A DNA stretch of 64,000 nucleotides from Acidobacteriaceae bacterium (GTDB taxonomy: Bacteria; Acidobacteriota; Terriglobia; Terriglobales; Acidobacteriaceae): the NCBI GenBank assembly GCA_025462885.1, contig JAOAPN010000005.1:149679-213678 (forward strand). The letters are read 5' to 3'. Both the position numbers and the translations under genes were made by a program. Below are positions 55,423-64,000 of the stretch, in pieces (within the stretch, counting starts at the first letter, position 1; each line of letters opens with the position of its first letter). A model generated the notes under the pieces. It did not search any database. It was not told the DNA's origin and saw only the letters and a list, made by a program, of their open reading frames with translations.

Positions 55423-55612
55423 TGTTACGCGTAACAGACCCACAGAGACTCGGCAACGCTCCCCACAAACACCTATATAGGTAACCGTAAATTTCAGAGG
55501 TCTCTCACAGGGCCTATGAAATTTTGAGCCGATGGGCTGGGAGCGAAATGGTGCTCTTTTTGCCCGAAGTCGGCAATTGCATTTGATGTTGGAACGATTC
55601 CGGAGGCAGTAA
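55423..55612 (+). promoter_or_regulatory. Leader B with palindromic operator TGTTACGCGTAACA
   Basis: The same 14-bp palindrome at 55423-55436 is followed by a 176-base leader ending in CGGAGG before ATG 55613. Total length is 190 bases against 191 in leader A, with many shared blocks and the hairpin AGCC-GATG-GGCT (55527-55538) at offset 104 (offset 103 in A). Upstream bases (TTATTGAAAATAAATACG) also resemble those before A. Confidence 0.75.
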
Positions 55613-58600
55613 ATGAAGTGCTTGAGCCATCAAATTGCAGCGCAAAAGCGCGTACAAGCTAACAATCCACCTCGTAACTCTTTCTCTCCTGTACTGGCAG
55701 TTGTTCTGTTGTGCCTGCTTATTTTTTCGGTGACCAGCCTGCGCGCGCAGGTGCAAAACGGCATCATCCAGGGCATCATCACAGACTCCGTGGGCGCGCT
55801 CGTGCCTGGTGCGAGCGTGACCGCACGGCAGGTAGCTACGAATCTTGTCCTTCACGGTCAGACCAACGGATCCGGTCTCTACACTTTTCCACAGCTTTTG
55901 CTTGGCGAGTACACCGTATCGGTAGAAATGCAAGGGTTCAAGAAGAGCGTTACGAACCTGACTCTGACTGTGGGCCAGGTAGCGCACCTGGACTTTGTGT
56001 TGCAGGTGGGCACTGAAACCCAGACGATCGTGGTGCAAGCGGACAGTTCTGCCACTCTGAATACCCAGACCTCGAACCTGGACTACACGGTACAGGCGCA
56101 GCAGATGAATAGCCTTCCCTTGAACGGGCGCAATCCGTACGGGCTGGCGGTCCTGGCGCCCGGCATTGCGGCTGGTGCGAACTTTGGAGTCGGAGTCAAC
56201 GTCGCCCGCGGTGCTGTGGTCGCGGCAGCAACGAATAATTTCCAGTCGAATGGCGGTATCGGCGGAAACAATAACATCCTGCTCGACGGAGTTTCCATTG
56301 AGGTCTGCTGCCAGGGCCAGCCGGCCGTTACGCCTTCGGCAGAGGTCGTCAGCCAATTCAAAGTAGTCAGCTCGACGCCGCCGGCCGAATACGGCCGCAC
56401 CAGCGGCGCGGTGCTGAATCTCGTCACCAAGTCCGGCGGCAATCGCCTGCACGGTTCGGTGTACGACTTCCTGCGTAACGACAAGCTGGATGCAGCAAAC
56501 TATTTCGTCAAGCGCAACGGCGTCTATCCTTACCGGGGACATAACGATTTTCGCGCACCGCACCGCTCGAATCAGTATGGTGCCTTTGTGAGCGGCCCGG
56601 TGGTTCTGCCGCATGTCTATAACGGCATCGACAAGACCTTCTTCACGTTCGGTTACGAAGGCGTGCGCAACGTCGCTCCGGTCACCGGCACGACTACGGT
56701 CCCGACCGCGCTGATGCGGCAGGGCATCTTTACCGAAGCGCCGACTACTGTCTATGACCCCAAGTCGTACAGCTCGTCGACCGGCACGCGTTCGCCGATC
56801 GCGACCGCCAGCTGCAACGGCACCCAGTACAGCGCGGGCTACTGCATCCCGGCATCGCAATTCGACGTAACGGCAACGGCGATGATGGCCCTGGTGCCGT
56901 CACCAAACCTTTCGGGAACGACGAACAACTACGCCTACGCGCAAAACATCACCGACAAGGACGACCAGTTCAACTTCCGCGTCGATCAGAACTTTTCCGA
57001 TAAACACCGGACCTTTGTGCGCGGCACCCGCAGCGCGAACGATCATGTGGCCTACGACCTGTTCAATAAGCCAAATGGAGCCAACCAGGGGTGGACGCAG
57101 ACGCTATCCTCGTACCTGTTTGCCGCCGGGCACCTGTGGTCTCTCTCTCCCGACACGCTGTTGCAGTTCTCCTATGGATTTGCGCGGCAAAAGAATCTGC
57201 AACTGCCGAGCCAGTTTCTCTATAGCGCGAGCGACTATGGGTTCTCGAACAATTTCGCATCCGAGCAGCAGTCGAAGGGGCTTCCTCAGATCAGCTTCAA
57301 CAACCTCCTCCTGCCGCAGATGGGAATAGGCTTCGGCAGCTTCTACAACTTCTGGGGACACAACGCTCACTCTCTCAATGCCTCCGCTCTCTTGCAGCGC
57401 GGAAAGCACTCGCTGTCGATTGGCTACAACGGCCAACTGATTCTCGAGAACCAGAAGGGCGTACCGAGTGGATCGATTGGCAACTTCACCTTCAACACCG
57501 CCTTCACTGGCGGACCCACGCCCAACAGCTCGCTGCCCTCCGGCCAGAGCGCGTTCGATACCTGGGCCTCATTCCTCCTCGGCTATCCAGGGAGCGGCAG
57601 CATCACGCGCAGCGTCACCGTGGCGTTCAATCAGTGGGTGACCGGCCTCTATGTGCAGGACGACTGGCGGCTGACACCGAAGCTGACGCTGAACATGGGT
57701 CTACGCTGGGATGTGGAGACCGGCTTCGGCGAGCGGCACAACCACTGGGCCGTCTTCAACCCGAACCTCGCCAACCCGATTCCGGGCGTATCCGGCATCA
57801 CGGTTCAGGGCGGAGCGCAGTTTCTAGGAGCGAATGGAAATCCCACCCGCACGTCGCCCACGTTTTACAACAAGGTGGGGCCGCGGCTTGGACTCTCCTG
57901 GTCGGTTGACAACAGCACCGTGGTGCGTGGCGGCTACGGCATTCTCTACCTGCCGATTTCGCAGCGCGGCTATTCGGCGCCGAACATCGGTTATTCGCAG
58001 GGCACGAATATAGCTACAAGCGCTGACGGTTTTACTCCCGTCGTAAAGACCAGCGATCCGTTTCCCGGTGGCGTGCTGCTGCCGGCGGGCGCATCGGCCG
58101 GACCAGGCGTGAGCGCGGGAACGTCGATCTCGGGCTTGCAGTACGAGAACCCGGTCTCGTATCAGCAGCAGTGGAACTTCGGTATCGAGCATGCTTTCGC
58201 TCGCTCGCTCACCTTCACCATGAACTACGTCGGCGGGCACGGCGTTCATCTGCCGATCAGCGCACGGCCGAACGATCTGCAGCCTGCATATTTCGGCGCG
58301 GTGGGAGACACCGGCCAGGTAAGCTATCTGCAGCAACAGGTACCGAATCCTTTCTACAGCGTCGCCAGCAGCCTTGCGCCCGGTTCGCTGCTTCGCAACC
58401 CGACCGTGCAGCGCGCGCAGTTGCTCACGGCCTTCCCACAGTACACGGGCGGTTCCATCTCGGGTATTCAGAACTACTCGGTTGGGCTCAGCTATCTGGA
58501 CAAGGGATCGGCGACATATAACGCTCTACAGACCAGCCTGCTGATCCACGGACAGGGCGGATTGACGGGTTCGGTTTCCTATGTCTTCTCCAAGCTACTG

Positions 58601-59272
58601 GGAAATGTGAGCGACCTGACCAACGGCTTCCTGAACGCGACAGGGAACCCGGGCATCCAGAACTACTATTTTATGAACCGGGAGCATTCTGTGTTGGCGA
58701 CCGACACCCCCCATCGCTTCACGGGTACGATTGCCTGGCCGATTCCCGTAGGGACCGGCAAGCGGTTTGGCGGGAACATGCCAGGCTGGGCCAACAAGCT
58801 TGCAGGTGACTGGTCGGTCAACACGATCGTGCTGGTCAACTCCGGTTATCCACTCTCGTTCACTGTCACCGGCACACCGGCCTTCGCCGGTACGCGTCCG
58901 ATGTGGGTCCCAGGGGTTTCGCCGCTGACCTCCGGTTCTACAAAGAACCGCCTGGGAGGTGCTGGCCAGGCACAGAGCTATCTCAACCCTGCGGCATTTG
59001 CGCTGCCTGTGGCATTCCAGCTTGGAGATGTGCCTCGTTCCACGGCACTGGCGCGCGGGCCAATCTCTTTCGACAACAACATTTCGCTGATCAAGAACAT
59101 TCGGCTTTACGAGGACCTGTCGCTCGAACTGCGCGGCGAAGCCTTCAATGTTCTCAACAAAGCGGCTTTCTCCATGCCGAACACCACTGTAGGCAACGCC
59201 AACCTTGGCTACATCACGAGCACGTCGAACAGCCCGCGCAACATCCAACTGGGCGCCAAGCTGCACTTCTAG
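55613..59272 (+). CDS. TonB-dependent receptor, Oar-like (1219 residues)
   Basis: A large outer-membrane receptor with signal peptide (VLAVVLLCLLIFSVTSLRAQ). The carboxypeptidase-regulatory-like domain (GIIQGIITDSVGALVPGASV, GEYTVSVEMQGFKKSVTNLT) precedes the plug region (TVQAQQMNSLPLNGRNPYGL, SGAVLNLVTKSGGNRLHGSV). A ~900-residue barrel ends SNSPRNIQLGAKLHF. It should transport or bind a large substrate using TonB/ExbBD energy. The start is fixed by CGGAGG. Its leader is a near copy of that of the beta-helix gene, so the two are probably co-regulated, and the secreted FAD oxidoreductase downstream may belong to the same unit or regulon. Confidence 0.93.
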   Translation: MKCLSHQIAAQKRVQANNPPRNSFSPVLAVVLLCLLIFSVTSLRAQVQNGIIQGIITDSVGALVPGASVTARQVATNLVLHGQTNGSGLYTFPQLLLGEYTVSVEMQGFKKSVTNLTLTVGQVAHLDFVLQVGTETQTIVVQADSSATLNTQTSNLDYTVQAQQMNSLPLNGRNPYGLAVLAPGIAAGANFGVGVNVARGAVVAAATNNFQSNGGIGGNNNILLDGVSIEVCCQGQPAVTPSAEVVSQFKVVSSTPPAEYGRTSGAVLNLVTKSGGNRLHGSVYDFLRNDKLDAANYFVKRNGVYPYRGHNDFRAPHRSNQYGAFVSGPVVLPHVYNGIDKTFFTFGYEGVRNVAPVTGTTTVPTALMRQGIFTEAPTTVYDPKSYSSSTGTRSPIATASCNGTQYSAGYCIPASQFDVTATAMMALVPSPNLSGTTNNYAYAQNITDKDDQFNFRVDQNFSDKHRTFVRGTRSANDHVAYDLFNKPNGANQGWTQTLSSYLFAAGHLWSLSPDTLLQFSYGFARQKNLQLPSQFLYSASDYGFSNNFASEQQSKGLPQISFNNLLLPQMGIGFGSFYNFWGHNAHSLNASALLQRGKHSLSIGYNGQLILENQKGVPSGSIGNFTFNTAFTGGPTPNSSLPSGQSAFDTWASFLLGYPGSGSITRSVTVAFNQWVTGLYVQDDWRLTPKLTLNMGLRWDVETGFGERHNHWAVFNPNLANPIPGVSGITVQGGAQFLGANGNPTRTSPTFYNKVGPRLGLSWSVDNSTVVRGGYGILYLPISQRGYSAPNIGYSQGTNIATSADGFTPVVKTSDPFPGGVLLPAGASAGPGVSAGTSISGLQYENPVSYQQQWNFGIEHAFARSLTFTMNYVGGHGVHLPISARPNDLQPAYFGAVGDTGQVSYLQQQVPNPFYSVASSLAPGSLLRNPTVQRAQLLTAFPQYTGGSISGIQNYSVGLSYLDKGSATYNALQTSLLIHGQGGLTGSVSYVFSKLLGNVSDLTNGFLNATGNPGIQNYYFMNREHSVLATDTPHRFTGTIAWPIPVGTGKRFGGNMPGWANKLAGDWSVNTIVLVNSGYPLSFTVTGTPAFAGTRPMWVPGVSPLTSGSTKNRLGGAGQAQSYLNPAAFALPVAFQLGDVPRSTALARGPISFDNNISLIKNIRLYEDLSLELRGEAFNVLNKAAFSMPNTTVGNANLGYITSTSNSPRNIQLGAKLHF

Positions 59273-59291
59273 GCTGGCTGTGGTACTTGAC

Positions 59292-59336
59292 CACGATGGA
59301 GGAGAGTAGATGACACAACTGTTCTCCTCCATCGTG
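59292..59336 (+). terminator. Terminator-like hairpin after the TonB receptor
   Basis: Perfect 14-bp stem CACGATGGAGGAGA / TCTCCTCCATCGTG with a 17-base loop, 20 bases after the stop codon. Only a short AATTAAAG tail follows, so intrinsic termination may be partial; it could also be an mRNA-stabilising hairpin. Confidence 0.55.
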
Positions 59337-59464
59337 AATTAAAGAAGAGGATTCTCTGCTTCTGTAACCTTCTTGGGGCCAAGTGTATTCGCGGTTACCG
59401 CGTATCGAATCGGAGAGCTTGCCTTATCCGATGTGGCCCCAAACCTAATCACCCATGAAAAAAA

Positions 59465-61102
59465 ATGAGAGACCAAATCATGACACTGGGACTACGCTGG
59501 AAACGCTTTCTTGCATACTTCTGTACTTTTGTTTTTGCCGCACTTCACCTTGGCGCGCAATCTACTCCGCCAGCCGATCTCCTGGTGTACGGCGGAACTG
59601 CCGCCGGAGTCATCACTGCCTACTCTGCTGCAAAACAGGGTCTACATGTGGTTCTACTGGAACCAGGAGCACACCTGGGAGGGATGGTCACGGGTGGTCT
59701 TTCGGCCACTGACCTCGGTCACTTTCAGATCATCGGAGGCTATGCGCGTGCATTTTATATGAGTACCGCGGCGCGATACGACGTCAAGAATCTGGATCGC
59801 CCTGAGAACTGGCTCTCAGAACCGCATATAGATGAAGCCATCTTTAACGACATGCTGCGCGAGGCCCGCGTGACCGTGGTGTTGCATCGACGCATACGCG
59901 AACACAATGGTGTGACGGTCGAGAAACGGCGTGTCGCGGCGCTGACTACGGAGGATGGAGAATCGTGGCACGCAAGAGTTTTTTCCGACTGCAGCTACGA
60001 AGGCGACCTGATGGCGCAGGCCGGAGTGCACTACACCTGGGGGCGCGAAAGCAGCCAGGAGTACGGAGAGAGTCTCGCCGGAGTTCGGGCACACACGCCT
60101 GCGCACCAGTTCACATGGCCGCTCTCCGCCTATGATGAGCAGCATCGTCTCTATCCAGAGATCGATCCGGGTCCACTTGCGCTTGCCGGTTCAGGCGATA
60201 AAGAAGTTCAGGCTTACAACTACCGGTTGATTCTGACGAACGATTCGGCGAATCGTCTACCCTTTCCGCACCCCGAAGGTTACAACCGTGCGCGCTTCGC
60301 TCTACTCATGCGTTACATTGCCGAGTTCCAGCAGCACCGTGGGCACGCGCCGCGGCTGAAGGACTTCTTCAACGCAGTCCTGATTCCGAACCACAAGGCC
60401 GACTTCAATAACAACGGGCCTATCTCTACCGACTACATCGGTCATAGCTGGAGCTATCCGGAAGCGTCGTTTGCGGAAAAGGCCACCATCTGTCAAGAGC
60501 ATCTACTTTATACGCAGTCACTCATCTATTTCCTCTCGCACGACGAGAGCGTGCCGGAGACACTGCGCGCGGAGATGAATCAGTGGGGGCTGCCGAAGGA
60601 CGAGTTCGGAGACACGGGTCACTGGCCGCGACAGCTGTATATTCGCGAAGCCCGCCGCATGTTGGGTGCCTATATGATTCGTCAGTCGGACCTACAGACC
60701 GAGCGGACTAAGTCTGACTCGATCGGCATGGGCTCGTACAACAGCGACTCGCATAACATCCAGCGCGTCGCGATGCCGGACGGCACGGTGCAAAACGAAG
60801 GCGATGTACAGGTGCCGGTGCAGCCCTATGAGATTCCTTATCGCAGCATCACGCCACGGCGCTCTGAAGTCGAAAACCTGCTCGTGCCGGTCTGCCTCTC
60901 CGCTACACACACGGCGTACTCGTCGGTGCGCATGGAGCCACAGTACATGATCATTGGACAGGCGGCGGGAGTCGCAGCCGCGCTCGCCGTCCGCAATCAT
61001 ATGGCCTTGCAGGACATTTCCATTACTGAGTTGCAGCGGGAGCTCAGAAACGAAGGGAGCATACTTCACCTGCAAGACGAGCTTGGGTCACCGGCACCCT
61101 GA
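59465..61102 (+). CDS. Secreted FAD-dependent oxidoreductase
   Basis: A 545-residue protein with a signal peptide (FLAYFCTFVFAALHLGAQS) followed by the FAD-binding Rossmann motif DLLVYGGTAAGVITAYSAAK and LLEPGAHLGGMVTGGLSATD, the signature of the FAD-dependent oxidoreductase family (pfam12831-like) common in glycan-use clusters. Other conserved stretches are FSDCSYEGDLMAQAGVHYTW, YNYRLILTNDSANRLPFPHP and QYMIIGQAAGVAAALAVRNH near the C-terminus. Probably periplasmic, oxidising a sugar or sugar acid, but the substrate is unknown. Two ATGs (59465, 59480) are possible and no strong Shine-Dalgarno decides. It lies 190 bases after the TonB receptor on the same strand, beyond a hairpin. Confidence 0.85.
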   Translation: MRDQIMTLGLRWKRFLAYFCTFVFAALHLGAQSTPPADLLVYGGTAAGVITAYSAAKQGLHVVLLEPGAHLGGMVTGGLSATDLGHFQIIGGYARAFYMSTAARYDVKNLDRPENWLSEPHIDEAIFNDMLREARVTVVLHRRIREHNGVTVEKRRVAALTTEDGESWHARVFSDCSYEGDLMAQAGVHYTWGRESSQEYGESLAGVRAHTPAHQFTWPLSAYDEQHRLYPEIDPGPLALAGSGDKEVQAYNYRLILTNDSANRLPFPHPEGYNRARFALLMRYIAEFQQHRGHAPRLKDFFNAVLIPNHKADFNNNGPISTDYIGHSWSYPEASFAEKATICQEHLLYTQSLIYFLSHDESVPETLRAEMNQWGLPKDEFGDTGHWPRQLYIREARRMLGAYMIRQSDLQTERTKSDSIGMGSYNSDSHNIQRVAMPDGTVQNEGDVQVPVQPYEIPYRSITPRRSEVENLLVPVCLSATHTAYSSVRMEPQYMIIGQAAGVAAALAVRNHMALQDISITELQRELRNEGSILHLQDELGSPAP

Positions 61103-61917
61103 CGGGCACACTGCTTTTATGGGCCACAGTACGTTCGATTCGCGATGCAATTACGACTCATTGAAGAGGAAGCCGTCCGCTTTCGAAAAATTCGCGTTCA
61201 TTTCTGCCCCCAATCATTAACGCGAATCTTAATGGATCATCGTTACTGTTTGAACGAGCCGCCCTCGTAGCTGTTGAGAAGTGGATCGAGGCAAACGCGA
61301 AGCCCATAAGCAAGATGGGGTCAGAAACTATCTCGCAACTCTCCTGAGTACGCTTCCGAGTTGAGAGGAGTACATCGAAAGTGCATTGGAGCAGCGATTT
61401 AGTGACTGCTCTAGTCTTTTCAAACCAGAAGGTTACGATTCCCAATGAGCAACGCCAGCCTTTTCAGGGCTGCCGGACAATTCAGCTAAGTGGCCAGGAA
61501 TCAGCGGATGTACTTGAAGAGAAAGCAGTTATGCTCGGTCGATTTTAGGACTGCTTGGGGCAAATTAGGCTGTTTTGGGATGCGCATTGTTCGCGTATTG
61601 TTCGCGCGCCTCCAGAAGCTTCCCGTCTGCCCTAGCCACTAAAGCGATCATTTGCCGTTCCCTCCTGCCCGTCGTTGTGGCTGATTTGGGATGGAAACGG
61701 GCACTCGACGCATCGTGCGCACCAATGAGTGATGTGAACAATATCAATTGTCGTGGGCAATTTCTACTATCGTCAATTTTGCAGCAGCTGCTGCAAAATT
61801 GGGCGCTGCTACCTTAATGATGGTGGAGGAGATGCAGGATGCTGAGTACCAACACAGGGCGCGACCGTCTGAGTCTTGGCAGATCGGGGAAGTCGCCGTA
61901 TTCGAAGGGAATCTCCT
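61103..61917. other. Long intergenic region with palindrome
   Basis: About 815 bases without a supported gene. Short frames on both strands lack family signatures. The main feature is the 28-bp palindrome at 61774-61801. The base composition is more AT-rich than upstream. It could be an old boundary between the glycan cluster and the DUF1016 gene, but no att site or integrase is visible. Confidence 0.4.
61774..61801. repeat. 28-bp perfect palindrome (copy 1)
   Basis: Arm CAATTTTGCAGCAG followed directly by its complement, no mismatch. The outer ten bases of each arm (ATTTTGCAGC) recur in the palindrome at 62211-62234 inside the DUF1016 gene. Confidence 0.75.
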
Positions 61918-62976
61918 GTGGCTGAACTAACCTCACTCCCTTCGGGCTACCAGGCACTACTTGAAGAGTTGAAGACCCGGATTCGGGCCGCCCAACTTCG
62001 GGCCGCCCTGTCACTCAACCAGGAAACCATCCTGCTCTATTGGTCCATTGGCCACGAACTCTCCTCCCGCTTCGCGGCTGAGGGGTGGGGGACGAAGGTG
62101 GTGGATCGGCTCGCCAAGGATCTCGGGACGGAGTTCCCCGGCGTGGAGGGCTTCAGCCTCCGAAATCTTCGCTACATGCGGTCCTTTGCCGAGGCGTGGC
62201 CCGACCCCCAAATTTTGCAGCTTGCTGCAAAATTGCCGTGGGGTCATCACATGGTCCTGCTCGATCGGCTCAAAGACGGCCCGAGCCGAGAATGGTATTT
62301 GCGGGCATCCATCGAACACGGATGGAGCCGCAACGTTCTTACCCATCACATCTCCACCCGGCTGCAGGAACGAGAAGGGAAGGCTCTCACCAACTTTTCC
62401 CGAACGCTGCCGGCAGAGGGTTCAGACCTGACGCAACAGATTCTCAAGGACCCCTATTCGTTCGAGTTTCTGACCCTGAGTTCGACCGCCAAAGAACGGG
62501 AACTTGAGCGTGGGCTCCTCAAACACCTTCGCGACCTCCTCTTGGAACTTGGCCGTGGATTCTCCTTCGTCGGCAGTCAGGTGCCGCTCGAAATCGGAGG
62601 CGAGACCTTCTATATCGATCTCCTCTTCTATCATCTTCGGCTGCACTGTTATTTCGTGATCGAGCTGAAGACGGGAAAGTTCAAGCCCGAGTGGGCGGGT
62701 AAGCTCAACTTCTATTTGTCGGCCGTGGATGATCTTTTCCGCAATGGACCGGATGCCCCGACCATAGGGCTGCTTCTCTGTGAGACCAACAACAGCGCCC
62801 TGGCCGAATACGCCCTCCGCGATGTTGCTAAGCCGATCGGAGTCTCGACCTATCGTGTGACCAGGGAATTGCCCGGAGCGATCCGGGACGAACTGCCCAC
62901 CGTGGAAGATCTGCAGGAAGTCGTGACAAAGCTCCGCTCAGAGATGGAACAGCTAAGGCAGGAGCGGGATGAATAA
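61918..62976 (+). CDS. DUF1016 / YhcG-type PD-(D/E)XK nuclease
   Basis: A 352-residue protein. The N-terminal ~150 residues form the DUF1016 helical domain (ILLYWSIGHELSSRFAAEGW, LRNLRYMRSFAEAWPDPQIL, LPWGHHMVLLDRLK). The C-terminal half is a PD-(D/E)XK nuclease-like fold: RGFSFVGSQVPLEIGGETFY, IDLLFYHLRLHCYFVIELKT, with the catalytic Asp in IDLLFYH and the E-x-K in IELKTG, then LLLCETNNSALAEYAL. The family is linked to mobile elements and restriction-like loci. GTG 61918 is preferred (GAAGGGA upstream) over a TTG 42 bases earlier. A 24-bp palindrome lies in its coding sequence and a related one upstream. No partner gene is nearby. Confidence 0.9.
   Translation: MAELTSLPSGYQALLEELKTRIRAAQLRAALSLNQETILLYWSIGHELSSRFAAEGWGTKVVDRLAKDLGTEFPGVEGFSLRNLRYMRSFAEAWPDPQILQLAAKLPWGHHMVLLDRLKDGPSREWYLRASIEHGWSRNVLTHHISTRLQEREGKALTNFSRTLPAEGSDLTQQILKDPYSFEFLTLSSTAKERELERGLLKHLRDLLLELGRGFSFVGSQVPLEIGGETFYIDLLFYHLRLHCYFVIELKTGKFKPEWAGKLNFYLSAVDDLFRNGPDAPTIGLLLCETNNSALAEYALRDVAKPIGVSTYRVTRELPGAIRDELPTVEDLQEVVTKLRSEMEQLRQERDE
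62211..62234. repeat. 24-bp palindrome inside the DUF1016 gene (copy 2)
   Basis: AATTTTGCAGC-TT-GCTGCAAAATT, perfect 11-2-11. In frame it encodes Ile-Leu-Gln-Leu-Ala-Ala-Lys-Leu just before the conserved PWGH motif. The arms match those of the palindrome 440 bases upstream. Confidence 0.75.
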
Positions 62977-63111
62977 CTTCACCTCGACAACTCTTGAGAA
63001 TCGGATTACTGGAGCCTAGCTTCGTTTTCCGACTCCCTCGTCCGCAATCAATTTCTGAACTCTAAGCGGAGATTCGTAAGCGTTTAAATCCGCACCCTGG
63101 CGGGCCGAGTG

Positions 63112-63558
63112 TTAACCATACTTGAGGGTGGTGCTCTGTCCGATCTCGATAATATAACCGTCAGGATCGCGGATGTAGCAGCGTATCTCGCCGTACTTGG
63201 GAATCGGCTCTGTGATGAACTCGGCCCCTCGACTCTTCCACAGTTCATAGCACGCTTGAATATCCGCCACGCGGATATTCAGAAAGCTGTTGATGTGATT
63301 CGGGTCGGGAACGCTGAGCGTTACCGTCGGCTTGTCCGGTGTCGGCCCGCCCCCGACGTTCAAAATCATCCAGATATTCGCGAGCTGAAGGTACGCAGGC
63401 GCGTTGCCGTCACCCATGCTCAGAATGCGAGCGCCGAAGACCATCTCGTAGTAGCGAGCCGATCGCTCGATGTCGGCGACGGTGAGAAATTGCGCGATGC
63501 TGATCCCCTCCAGCGGGGGCATCTCATAGCTCTTCTGTTCGATCTGTACGCTGCTCAT
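63112..63558 (-). CDS. VOC-superfamily (glyoxalase/bleomycin-resistance-like) protein
   Basis: A 148-residue two-module VOC protein. Module 1 includes ISIAQFLTVADIERSARYYE and MVFGARILSMGDGNAPAYLQ. Module 2 includes VTLSVPDPNHINSFLNIRVA, ELWKSRGAEFITEPIPKYGE and the terminal CYIRDPDGYIIEIGQ, whose Glu is a usual metal ligand. Members include glyoxalases, dioxygenases and antibiotic-binding proteins; function is not decidable here. ATG 63558 has AAGGAG at proper spacing, so the 33-codon upstream extension of the open frame is not used. No signal peptide; cytoplasmic. It is convergent with the DUF1016 gene. Confidence 0.88.
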   Translation of the reverse strand: MSSVQIEQKSYEMPPLEGISIAQFLTVADIERSARYYEMVFGARILSMGDGNAPAYLQLANIWMILNVGGGPTPDKPTVTLSVPDPNHINSFLNIRVADIQACYELWKSRGAEFITEPIPKYGEIRCYIRDPDGYIIEIGQSTTLKYG

Positions 63559-64000
63559 TGACAACTCCTTTTTGATACAGAGCCCAGCGGTGATTAAACA
63601 CCCTGAATCCGTCGTATGACACCCCAATTCCGTTGCCTCGCGAAGACGTGAAGCCACGCTGATAACGATCGACGTCCGATCAAAGGGTTAAGCAATAGAC
63701 TCGAAAAACCCTGTCGCGCGAAGCGTCTCAAAGGGGGAGGCGCAGGAGGGGGAACGAGACCGTTGCGAAACTCGTCGAGCGTCACGCAGCCGACCCCTGG
63801 GTTACTACCGATATGCCGACATTCTATGAGCAGGTCACTAGTGTCAAGGGATTGTTCTTTGTTTTTCCTTCAGAGGGCTTTTGCTTTTGTTGTTGCTCTT
63901 GGTTTCGTTGCTCTCCACCGTGTTTCTATTCGCACTCTTGATGAGCTGTCTTCATGCATGCTCGGTGCCGGTTGGGGTTCGAGAGGAGAGTCGATGCTGC
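63559..64000. other. Window end, nothing recognised
   Basis: No gene with family resemblance. The last ~150 bases (T-rich TTGTTCTTTGTTTTTCC and onward) look non-coding and may lead to a gene beyond the window. Confidence 0.3.

Noticed and set aside
55514..56860. 448-codon minus-strand frame
   Set aside because: Antisense to the TonB receptor and its leader; Arg-rich composition typical of a shadow frame.
58595..59332. 245-codon minus-strand frame at the end of the TonB receptor
   Set aside because: Antisense shadow; the forward frame has full family similarity.
63594..63785. 63-codon minus-strand frame upstream of the VOC gene
   Set aside because: Pro/Arg-rich, no family signature, and the region looks non-coding.
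1..64000. CRISPR arrays, tRNA, rRNA and insertion sequences
   Set aside because: No regularly spaced repeats, no cloverleaf or rRNA sequence, and no transposase or integrase frame was recognised on either strand.

Overview
The window looks like accessory chromosome from an Acidobacteriota (class Terriglobia, Acidobacteriaceae-like). I infer this from the gene families: three large Oar-type TonB-dependent receptors with an N-terminal carboxypeptidase-regulatory-like domain, several winged-helix (OmpR/CadC-type) regulators fused to STAND ATPase or beta-propeller modules, a PadR gene coupled to a membrane protein, and secreted GH29/GH43/GH2 glycosidases. No rRNA, tRNA, CRISPR array, transposase or phage gene was recognised.

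Layout. 0-10 kb: end of a tautomerase-like gene, a winged-helix/STAND regulator, an AraC regulator, a cupin protein, a membrane protein, a TetR regulator beside two strong palindromic operators, two SDR oxidoreductases, a fragment of a third SDR, and an HxlR regulator. 10-19 kb: two LytS/LytTR-type two-component systems (the second apparently in one operon with a TonB-dependent receptor), an NTF2-like secreted protein and a LysR remnant. 19-33 kb: an RND-pump remnant, GH29 fucosidase, a second TonB receptor, a NarL-type two-component system whose sensor has a periplasmic OB-like region, GH43, a LysR remnant, GH2 and a frameshifted LacI regulator. 33-38 kb: two divergent regulator/SDR pairs, one intact (HxlR/SDR) and one broken in both genes (TetR/SDR), and a frameshifted DUF5677-like gene. 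38-43 kb: a PadR - membrane protein - IorA-like - IorB-like operon for a periplasmic molybdenum hydroxylase, then a DyP peroxidase. 43-49.4 kb: a decayed stretch with a TonB-receptor remnant, a frameshifted metallo-beta-lactamase-fold protein, a frameshifted winged-helix/propeller regulator and several protein fragments. 49.4-61 kb: a glycan-use-like cluster with a giant duplicated beta-helix protein, a winged-helix-like membrane protein, a third TonB receptor and a secreted FAD oxidoreductase. 61-64 kb: a DUF1016 nuclease with two related palindromes, and a VOC protein.

The most unusual signal is a pair of homologous ~190-nt leaders, at 49396 and 55423. Each begins with the same 14-bp palindrome TGTTACGCGTAACA and ends at a start codon, one for the beta-helix protein and one for the TonB receptor 6 kb downstream. 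This suggests a shared operator and leader controlling a surface/secreted glycan-handling pair.

A second theme is decay or sequence error. Six single-base frameshifts between 31.7 and 45.6 kb can each be repaired by restoring one G in a coding-strand G run. Real gene remnants (RND, LysR x2, SDR, TonB receptor, IPT/TIG fragment) and two nonsense codons show that true decay also occurs.
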